Origin: Streptomyces antibioticus
GTDB lineage: Bacteria > Actinomycetota > Actinomycetes > Streptomycetales > Streptomycetaceae
NCBI RefSeq assembly: GCF_002019855.1
Contig: NZ_CM007717.1
Span: forward strand, 2,229,198 to 2,293,197
Reading direction: 5' to 3'
Length of the DNA: 64,000 bases
Shown: positions 58,250-64,000 of the stretch, in pieces
How positions within the stretch are numbered: the stretch's first letter is position 1
How the letters are laid out: every line of letters starts with the position of its first letter
Made by a program: the position numbers and the translations under genes
Notes under the pieces: generated by a model
The model's database searches: none
What the model was told of the DNA's origin: nothing
The model's input: only the letters and a program-made list of their open reading frames with translations

Positions 58250-59339
58250 TCGCCAGTTCCAGGTACGCCGCGAACAGCACCAGGTGGACGCCGCCCTGCA
58301 ACGGCGTGGCCCGGCCCGGCACCACCGTCAGGGAGCTGACCACGACGGTGAGGGCGAGCAGGACCATATGGGTGGGGCCGAGGCCGAGGACGAGCGGGCC
58401 GGTGAGCCAGAGGGAGGCGAGGGCGACGGCGGGGATGGTCAGGCCGATGCTGGCCATCGCGGAGCCGAGCGCGAGGTTGAGGCTGGTCTGCACGCGGTCG
58501 CGGCGGGCGGAGCGCAGGGCGGCGATGGTCTCGGGCAGCAGCACGAGCAGCGCGATGACGACACCGACGACGGCCTGGTTGAGCCCGGCCGCGTCCACGC
58601 CGGACTCGATCGTGGGCGAGACCCCCTTGGCCAGGCCGACGACCCCGATCAGGGCGAGACCGAGCAGGCCGAGGCTGATCAGGGCGGTCCGGGAGGAGGG
58701 GGCGTCGGCGTGGGTGTCCGCGGTGATGACGTCGCCCTGCCGGGTGATCGGCAGGAAGTAGTCGCGGTGCCGGATGGTCTGGGTCGCGACGAACAGCCCG
58801 TAGAGGATCAGTGAGGACACCGCGGCGAAGGTGAGCTGGACGCTGGAGAACTCCGGTCCGGGTTTGCTGGTGGTGAAGGTCGGCAGGACCAGGCTGAGGG
58901 TGGCCAGGGTCGCGACGGTGGCGAGGGCGGCGCCGGTGCCCTCGGGGTTGAAGATGGCGGTGCCGTGCCGCAGGGAGGCGGTCAGGAGGCACAGGCCGAC
59001 GATGCCGTTGCAGGTGATCATCACCGCGGCGAAGACGGTGTCCCGGGCCAGGGTCGAGCTCTTGTCGCCGCCGTCGACCATCAGGGTGACGATCAGGGCG
59101 ACCTCGATGATCGTCACGGCGATCGCGAGGACGAGGGAGCCGAAGGGTTCGCCGACACGGTGGGCGACGACCTCGGCGTGGTGCACGGCGGCCAGGACCG
59201 CTCCGGCGAGGACCAGCGTCACCAGCGCGACGATCCCTCCGGGCAGGTCGCGGCCCCAGGTCAGCACCAGCAGGACGACCGCGAGCACCGGCACGAGGGA
59301 CGTCCACCGGGTCGCGAGCGACCTGAGCCGAGCGATCAT
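58239..59339 (-). CDS. Calcium/proton (Na+/Ca2+ CAX) antiporter
   Basis: 366 residues with about 11 membrane segments in two halves. The ion-binding acidic motifs of the CAX/ChaA family appear in VTIIEVALIVTLM and LVLLPETIAALRSA; the FNPEGTGAALATVATLATLSLVLP and FLPITRQGD segments also fit. ATG 59339 follows GACGATCGCTCC, with no clear ribosome site, so a leaderless message is possible. Exports Ca2+ from the cytosol against protons. Confidence 0.9.
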   Translation of the reverse strand: MIARLRSLATRWTSLVPVLAVVLLVLTWGRDLPGGIVALVTLVLAGAVLAAVHHAEVVAHRVGEPFGSLVLAIAVTIIEVALIVTLMVDGGDKSSTLARDTVFAAVMITCNGIVGLCLLTASLRHGTAIFNPEGTGAALATVATLATLSLVLPTFTTSKPGPEFSSVQLTFAAVSSLILYGLFVATQTIRHRDYFLPITRQGDVITADTHADAPSSRTALISLGLLGLALIGVVGLAKGVSPTIESGVDAAGLNQAVVGVVIALLVLLPETIAALRSARRDRVQTSLNLALGSAMASIGLTIPAVALASLWLTGPLVLGLGPTHMVLLALTVVVSSLTVVPGRATPLQGGVHLVLFAAYLELAINP

Positions 59340-59414
59340 GGAGCGATCGTCGCAGAGCGGCCCGGGCTTCGCATTCCGGCTCTCGCACTCCGGCCGGGGG
59401 CGGAAGCGGGAGCA

Positions 59415-59455
59415 CCGGGAGCGGTGCCCGGCACTGCGCCGCGCACCGCTCCCGG
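59415..59455 (-). terminator. Hairpin terminator after terC
   Basis: CCGGGAGCGGTGC (59415-59427) pairs with 59443-59455 as a perfect 13-bp stem with a 15-base loop, between terC and the antiporter gene. Confidence 0.75.
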
Positions 59456-59481
59456 GGTGGTTGTCATCGCGTCCCACGAGG

Positions 59482-60483
59482 TCAGGCCCCGATGCTGTCC
59501 TTGGGGGCGCCCTCGTCCTCGGAGCGCTCCGCCTCGGCCGCCTGCTGCTTCTTCGAGGCGAGCAGGCTGGTGACCGTGGTGACGATCAGGACGGAGCAGA
59601 TCACGCCGAGGGAGACGGGGATGCTGATCTCGGGGACATGGACGCCCGACTCGTGCAGCGCGTGCAGCACCAGCTTGACGCCGATGAAGCCCAGGATGAC
59701 CGAGAGGCCGTAGCTGAGGTGGATCAGCTTCTTCAGCAGTCCGCCGATGAGGAAGTAGAGCTGGCGCAGACCCATCAGGGCGAACGCGTTGGCGGTGAAG
59801 ACGATGTACGGGTCCTGGGTGAGACCGAAGATCGCGGGGATGGAGTCGAGGGCGAAGAGCACGTCGGTGGTGCCGATGGCGAGCATCACGACCAGCATCG
59901 GGGTCATGACCCGCTTGCCGTTCTCCTCGATCCACAGCTTGGTGCCGTGGTAGCGGTCGGCGACACCGAACCTGCGCTCGGCGGCCTTGAGCAGCTTGTT
60001 CTCCTCGAACTCCTCGTCCTCCTCGGCGGCCCGGGCCTCCTGGATGAGCTTCCAGGCGGTCCAGATCAGGAAGGCGCCGAAGAGATAGAAGACCCAGGCG
60101 AAGTTGGCGAGGATCGCGGCGCCCGCGGCGATGAAGATCGCCCGCAGGACCAGGGCTATGAGGACACCGAAGAGCAGGACCCGCTGCTGGTACTGCGAGG
60201 GGACCGCGAACTTCGCCATGATCAGGACGAAGACGAAGAGGTTGTCGACGCTCAGCGACTTCTCGGTGATGAAGCCGGCGAAGAACTCCCCGGCGGGCTG
60301 TCCGCCGCCGAAGAAGAGCAGGCCGAGGCCGAAGAGCCCGGCCAGGGCGATCCAGACGACGGTCCAGATCCCGGCTTCCTTGATGGACACGTCGTGCGGC
60401 TTGCGGCCGATGAAGAAGTCGACCGCGATGAGGGCGGCCAGGCCCACGATGGTAAGGACCCACAGGGTCACGGAAACATCCAC
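59482..60483 (-). CDS. terC: TerC family membrane protein (Alx-like manganese exporter)
   Basis: 333 residues, about nine membrane helices. FFAGFITEKSLSVDNLFVFVLIM is the conserved TerC block with the acidic residue pair, TTDVLFALDSIPAIFGLTQDPYIVFTANAFALMGLR is the second, and EARAAEEDEEFEENKLL is a charged cytoplasmic loop. The C-terminal 25 residues are hydrophilic. GTG 60483 gives the family start VDVSVTLWVLTIVGL with GGAGG 4 bases upstream. The yybP-ykoY riboswitch just upstream indicates control by Mn2+, as for Alx in E. coli. Confidence 0.92.
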   Translation of the reverse strand: MDVSVTLWVLTIVGLAALIAVDFFIGRKPHDVSIKEAGIWTVVWIALAGLFGLGLLFFGGGQPAGEFFAGFITEKSLSVDNLFVFVLIMAKFAVPSQYQQRVLLFGVLIALVLRAIFIAAGAAILANFAWVFYLFGAFLIWTAWKLIQEARAAEEDEEFEENKLLKAAERRFGVADRYHGTKLWIEENGKRVMTPMLVVMLAIGTTDVLFALDSIPAIFGLTQDPYIVFTANAFALMGLRQLYFLIGGLLKKLIHLSYGLSVILGFIGVKLVLHALHESGVHVPEISIPVSLGVICSVLIVTTVTSLLASKKQQAAEAERSEDEGAPKDSIGA

Positions 60484-60530
60484 TGCGCCTCCGGCAGTAC
60501 GTAACGGCAAGGTCAGCGTCGTTGCGCTGC

Positions 60531-60626
60531 CGGAGGTCTCTTCCACCCATGCGATGGGCCGACGTCCCGGGATCAGGATCGATCCGTATTGACGGGAACG
60601 CCGCAGTCAGGGAGTACTCCCCTCCG
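60531..60626 (-). ncRNA. yybP-ykoY (Mn2+) riboswitch upstream of terC
   Basis: On the minus strand, CGGAGG (60626-60621) and CCTCCG (60536-60531) form stem P1. Directly inside are the conserved GGGGAGTA after P1, GTCAATACGG in the central part and GGAAGAGACC just before the closing arm; these match the yybP-ykoY consensus elements (GGGGAGUA, GUCAnUACG and the 3' AGACC). The RNA ends about 50 bp before the terC start, the right place to control its expression. Confidence 0.8.
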
Positions 60627-60707
60627 CACGGAAGACAGTACCCCAATCACCAAGGAACGGTAAAGGGATTGGCAAAGAAAAGATCAAATTGCCTGGTCAG
60701 AGGTCCT

Positions 60708-62726
60708 TTACCTGTACTTGGCGCGGGCCGCCGCGACCTGTGCGAGCACCTGTTCCAGCACCTGGCTGCCGTGCGGCACGAGGGAAGGTTCGTACGTCCA
60801 CGCGTGGCCCACCCAGGGGTCCGCGAGGTGGTCGTCGGGCACCGGCGTCAGCCGCAGCAGACTGCGCCACAGCGGGTCGAGCAGCGGCCCGTAGGCGCTG
60901 GACTCCTCGCGGTCGGCCACCATCATCAGATGCACGCCGACGGCCGGGCCCTCGTCGGCGAGATAGCGCAACTGGTTCACCGCGCGGTCGTCGAAACCGT
61001 GCGGGAAGTCGTTGACGACCAAGAGCTGCTGGGAGGTGTCGAAGCCCGGCGGCAGCGAGTCGGCCGCGCCGCCCCGCACCGCCATCTGCACCAGGTCGAC
61101 CCGCTGGGTGAGCCGCCCCAGGACGTCCGCCACACCGGCGGCGCCGACCGCCGGCGGGGCGGCGAGCACCCCGGCGCGCACCAGCGGCGCGAGCGCCTGC
61201 GCGCCGGATCCCGCCGGGTCGATGACATGCACGGTGAACTCGTCCGCCGGATGCACGGCAAGGAGGCGGGCCGTGTGCGCCACGGCCGACTCCATCGCGA
61301 GCTGCCGCAGTTCGTGGGAGTCCGCGAACGAGCCGTCGGACGCGGCGGTGCGCCCGGCGTCGATCCACAGGCCGCGTTCGAGCGGCAGCCGGACCAGCAT
61401 CGGGATGCGCAGCGGATCGCTCTCGGGCAACTGGAGGTCCCCGAGCCGGAACGCCATCGGCATCTCCATCGGCACCCGGTAGGCGTGCCACGCCGGGTTG
61501 TCCCAGCGGGCGTACGCCACGGGCAGCGCCGGCTCGACGACCTCGGCCTCGGCCGTGAGCTGGACGAGATCGCGCTCCAGGGCCTCACGGGCCTGGTCGA
61601 CGAGCTGGACGTGCTTGGCCTGGGCGGTCTCCCGGGCGGCGTCGCCCTGGCCGCCGATCCGGCTGCGCGGGTCGGACAGGACCTGGTCCAGCTCCTTCTC
61701 CAGCCGGGTGTCGGCGAAGTCCACCGCGCTGCGGTAGGCGGCGGTGGTGCGCGCCAGGTCCTCGAACATGCCCCAGACCTGGTTGTAGAGGCGTTCGTCC
61801 ATGGACCAGCCGGTCGCGTCCCCGGCGACCGGCCGGGCCGGCTGACCGGGCTCGGCGGGAGGAGCGGTGGGCGGGGGCGGCGGCGGAGCGGCGTTCTGCC
61901 GGCGGGGGTGGCTGTAGTCGATCGGGCCGCCGGAGGACGGGGCCGCGGGCGTCGGCTGGGCGGCGGCCGGGTCGGTGGGCGAGGCGCCGCCGTCCGGACG
62001 GCCCGGCGCCCCGCTGTAGGGGCCGGTGGCGCCCTGCGCGCCCGGGTACGGCCCGGTGGCGCCCTGGGTGGTGTACGGCGAACCGCTCTGGTCGGGGCCG
62101 AGGGCCGAGGTGGCCGTCTGCCGGGAGCGGTCGCCCTCGGGGGTGCGCGGCGGCGGAGCCTGGAGCGAACGGGCCACCCCGTCGACGACCGCGGAATTGA
62201 TGCTCGTCGCGAGCTGGGGCGCCTGCGGCAGGCCCTGGTCGGTGAGCAGCTCCGCGAGACCGCCCGCGTACCCCTGGCCGACAGCCCGCACCTTCCAGGC
62301 GCCCTGGCGGCGGTACAGCTCCAGGGCGACCACGGCCGACTCGGCGTCCAGACCGGTGATCGTGTACGAGGCGACCTCGGTGCCGTCGAGACCGGTGACC
62401 GCGACGAAGGGGACGGCGGCGGAGCCGAAGCTGACCGGCCCGCCGACGCCCACGGGCAGGGCGAGCAGAACGCTGACCCGGTGCACCTCCGCGGACAGCG
62501 CGTCGAGGTCCACCGCGAGACGGTGGTCCGCGGCGGCCTGCCGGGAGACCTCCAGGCCCGGCAGTGTGGGCGCGCCCGGATGGGCCACCCACTCGACGCT
62601 GTGCGCCCTGCCGTCCTCGTCGCCGAGGGTCGCCGCGGCCACGATCGGCGTGCCGGCCGAGACCCTGATCTCGAGGCGGGCCTGGGAGAGCGGGTGGTTC
62701 TGTCCCCGCACCAGCTCGGCCGTCAT
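60708..62726 (-). CDS. TerD-domain protein with a degenerate FtsK-like C-terminal domain
   Basis: 672 residues. Residues 1-180 are a TerD domain (LEIRVSAGTP, ITGLDAESAVVALELYRRQGAWKVRAVGQGY). A Pro/Gly/Ala-rich linker of about 130 residues follows with GATGPYPGAQGATGPYSGA repeats. From about 315 a helical part leads to an FtsK/SpoIIIE-like fold: ERGLWIDAGRTAASDG (449-465) stands where Walker A should be but has no GKS/T; VIDPAG (501-506) and LLVVNDF (568-574, in the place of Walker B) follow, then VGVHLMMVAD. ATP hydrolysis is therefore doubtful. It is downstream of terD on the same strand. Confidence 0.8.
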   Translation of the reverse strand: MTAELVRGQNHPLSQARLEIRVSAGTPIVAAATLGDEDGRAHSVEWVAHPGAPTLPGLEVSRQAAADHRLAVDLDALSAEVHRVSVLLALPVGVGGPVSFGSAAVPFVAVTGLDGTEVASYTITGLDAESAVVALELYRRQGAWKVRAVGQGYAGGLAELLTDQGLPQAPQLATSINSAVVDGVARSLQAPPPRTPEGDRSRQTATSALGPDQSGSPYTTQGATGPYPGAQGATGPYSGAPGRPDGGASPTDPAAAQPTPAAPSSGGPIDYSHPRRQNAAPPPPPPTAPPAEPGQPARPVAGDATGWSMDERLYNQVWGMFEDLARTTAAYRSAVDFADTRLEKELDQVLSDPRSRIGGQGDAARETAQAKHVQLVDQAREALERDLVQLTAEAEVVEPALPVAYARWDNPAWHAYRVPMEMPMAFRLGDLQLPESDPLRIPMLVRLPLERGLWIDAGRTAASDGSFADSHELRQLAMESAVAHTARLLAVHPADEFTVHVIDPAGSGAQALAPLVRAGVLAAPPAVGAAGVADVLGRLTQRVDLVQMAVRGGAADSLPPGFDTSQQLLVVNDFPHGFDDRAVNQLRYLADEGPAVGVHLMMVADREESSAYGPLLDPLWRSLLRLTPVPDDHLADPWVGHAWTYEPSLVPHGSQVLEQVLAQVAAARAKYR

Positions 62727-62814
62727 CGCCTGTCGTCCCCCTGTGTCGCGTGTGGTGGTGTCGGATGCGGGCCCGGCCGGCCGGTGTCCGCCCGGCCGGG
62801 CCCCGCCCGCCGTC

Positions 62815-63393
62815 TTACAGCGCCGGCAGGATCGCCGGCAGCAGGTCCTGGAAGGTACGGCCGTTGGCCGGGGTGCCGAGGGCCGTCATGTTCCAACCGC
62901 CGCCGACCCGGTGCACCTTGGCCATGATCTGCGCGGTGTAGGCGCCGCCGCCGGCGAGCGTGTAGCGCGCCAGCTCCTGGCCGTTGGTCTCGTCGACCAG
63001 GCGGCAGAACGCGTTCTGCACCTCCTGGAAGGTCTGGCCCGTGAAGGAGTTCACGGTGAAGATGATCTGGTCGATGTGGACCGGGACGCGCGCCAGGTCG
63101 ACGAGGATCGCCTCGTCGTCGCCGCCCTGGCCGACACCGCCGACCAGGTTGTCACCGGTGTGACGGACCGAGCCGTCGTCGCTCACCAGGTGACGGAAGA
63201 AGACGACGTCGACCGGCTGCTTGTCCGCGAAGAGGACGGCGGAGGCGTCGAGGTCGATCTCGCGGGTGCGGGAGCCGAACAGGCCGCGCCGCGGAGCCGC
63301 CTGCCAGCCGAGACCCATGCGCACCGCGGTCAGGCTGCCGCCGTCGTTCTTCTGAAGACTGATGGCCTGACCCTTGGTCATGTTGACGGTCAC
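62815..63393 (-). CDS. terD: TerD family stress protein (Ca2+-binding)
   Basis: 192 residues, single TerD domain. TKGQAISLQKNDGGSLTAVRMGLGW opens it; REIDLDASAVLFADKQPVDVVFF and HTGDNLVGGVGQGGDDEAILVDLARVP hold the acidic calcium-binding motifs of the family. GTG 63393 has AGAGGGG 9 bases upstream. TerD proteins act in tellurite, oxidative and envelope stress responses; a protein-interaction role is thought likely. It lies 88 bp upstream of the TerD-FtsK-like gene. Confidence 0.93.
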   Translation of the reverse strand: MTVNMTKGQAISLQKNDGGSLTAVRMGLGWQAAPRRGLFGSRTREIDLDASAVLFADKQPVDVVFFRHLVSDDGSVRHTGDNLVGGVGQGGDDEAILVDLARVPVHIDQIIFTVNSFTGQTFQEVQNAFCRLVDETNGQELARYTLAGGGAYTAQIMAKVHRVGGGWNMTALGTPANGRTFQDLLPAILPAL

Positions 63394-63462
63394 GCGCTGA
63401 TTCCCCTCTCGGACTGTCCCCTGTTGCCGCGGCACCCGCGGTTGTCCAAAACCCTACGCAAG

Positions 63463-63477
63463 GGCACTGACAGTGCC
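63463..63477. promoter_or_regulatory. 15-bp palindrome upstream of terD
   Basis: GGCACTG A CAGTGCC is a perfect palindrome with one central base, 70-84 bp before the terD start and just upstream of a -10-like TAGGGT (63456-63451, minus strand). Its position fits an operator for terD. Confidence 0.5.
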
Positions 63478-63557
63478 GTACCCAGGCCCGCACTTTGTGT
63501 CGGTCTTGCAACACAGCGCGTGGGAACCCGGGCACGGCGGCCTCGCGGGCCGGGCCG

Positions 63558-64000
63558 TCAGGCCAGACCCGCCTCCTTCATCTGACGCAGTTCCTTCTTC
63601 ATCTCGGAGACCTCGTCACGCAGCCGGGCGGCGACCTCGAAGTGGAGATCGGCGGCGGCGGCCCGCATGCGCTGGGTCATCTCCTCGATCTGCTCGGCGA
63701 GTTGGGCGGCGGGACGGTCGGTCGGAACGGTCTCGGCCTTGCCCTTCGCGGACTTCGCCGACGAGGCGGCCGTGGCGGATTTCGCTCCCTTGGCGGCCTT
63801 GCCGCCGAGTGCGGGAACCGGCGCCTTGGTGCCCCCGCCGTCCTTCTTCGCGCGGTAGCCGGAGCCGAGCAACTGCTCGGTGTCGACCTCCTCGCGGGCG
63901 ATCTGGGCCACGATGTCGTTGATCTTCTTGCGGAGCGGCTGCGGGTCGATGCCGTTCGCCGTGTTGTACGCGACCTGCTTCTCCCGGCGGCGGTTGGTCT
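63558..64000 (-). CDS. uvrB: Excinuclease ABC subunit B, C-terminal part (runs off right edge)
   Basis: The last 147 or so codons. TNRRREKQVAYNTANGIDPQ is the known UvrB stretch after helicase motif VI, and AEQIEEMTQRMRAAAADLHFEVAARLRDEVSEMKKEL is the UVR domain that binds UvrC. Between them is an Ala/Lys-rich insertion (KAAKGAKSATAASSAKSAKGK) of about 45 residues. The helicase domains lie beyond 64000. UvrB works with UvrA and UvrC, both also in this window. Confidence 0.95.
   Translation of the reverse strand, partial: TNRRREKQVAYNTANGIDPQPLRKKINDIVAQIAREEVDTEQLLGSGYRAKKDGGGTKAPVPALGGKAAKGAKSATAASSAKSAKGKAETVPTDRPAAQLAEQIEEMTQRMRAAAADLHFEVAARLRDEVSEMKKELRQMKEAGLA

Overview
This window is a high-GC actinobacterial chromosome segment, almost certainly from Streptomyces. 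Codon third positions are nearly all G or C, GTG and TTG starts are common, and several genes appear leaderless (a TAnnnT -10 box 6-8 nt before the start codon). Typical markers are WhiA, SufR, OpcA and a second RbpA-type protein. Most of the content is conserved core-chromosome backbone; I see no phage, transposase, CRISPR array, tRNA or rRNA.

Layout. 1-5.2 kb (minus strand): the sufR-B-D-(Rieske)-C-S iron-sulfur assembly operon, cut at the left edge. 5.4-11.7 kb: a two-gene ABC-2 exporter, heme A synthase ctaA, a nucleotidyltransferase and an amidohydrolase with identical C-terminal tails, a small unknown protein, and heme O synthase ctaB. 12.1-18.8 kb (plus): the pentose phosphate operon tkt-tal-zwf-opcA-pgl. 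18.9-25.5 kb (minus): an alpha-glucoside uptake operon (GH13 glucosidase, lipoprotein, two permeases) and an orphan sugar-binding protein. 25.7-29.5 kb (plus): PadR regulator, ABC ATPase, a repetitive small ORF and an FtsX-type permease. 29.8-36.7 kb (minus): membrane protein, pgi, an RbpA paralogue, secG, tpiA, pgk, gap. 36.9-39.9 kb: a large secreted M14 carboxypeptidase. 40.1-45.2 kb (minus): uvrC-rapZ-yvcK-whiA, each overlapping the next. 45.5-64 kb: XRE-type regulator, PfkB sugar kinase, uvrA, a mycothiol-dependent isomerase-like protein, an MBL hydrolase, a polar amino acid ABC operon, aroQ, an S66 LD-carboxypeptidase, an MFS symporter, a Ca2+/H+ antiporter, a TerC-type exporter behind a yybP-ykoY (Mn2+) riboswitch, two TerD-domain proteins, and the C-terminus of uvrB.

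How it works together. The 12-37 kb part is a carbon-metabolism neighbourhood: alpha-glucosides are imported and hydrolysed to glucose, glucose 6-phosphate is fed to Zwf/OpcA/Pgl or Pgi, and triose phosphates go through TpiA, Gap and Pgk. The suf operon supplies Fe-S clusters and reads cluster status through SufR; cta genes make heme A for cytochrome oxidase; uvrA, uvrB and uvrC provide nucleotide excision repair.

The most notable points are a SufR operator lying on the -10 box and leaderless start of its own operon, a 41-bp duplicated gene tail shared by two unrelated genes, a MalF-type permease with an inserted beta-sandwich-like domain, a TerD protein fused to a degenerate FtsK-like ATPase, a repeat-built small ORF inside an ABC operon, and the riboswitch upstream of terC. 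No clearly undescribed multi-gene system is evident; these are the best leads.
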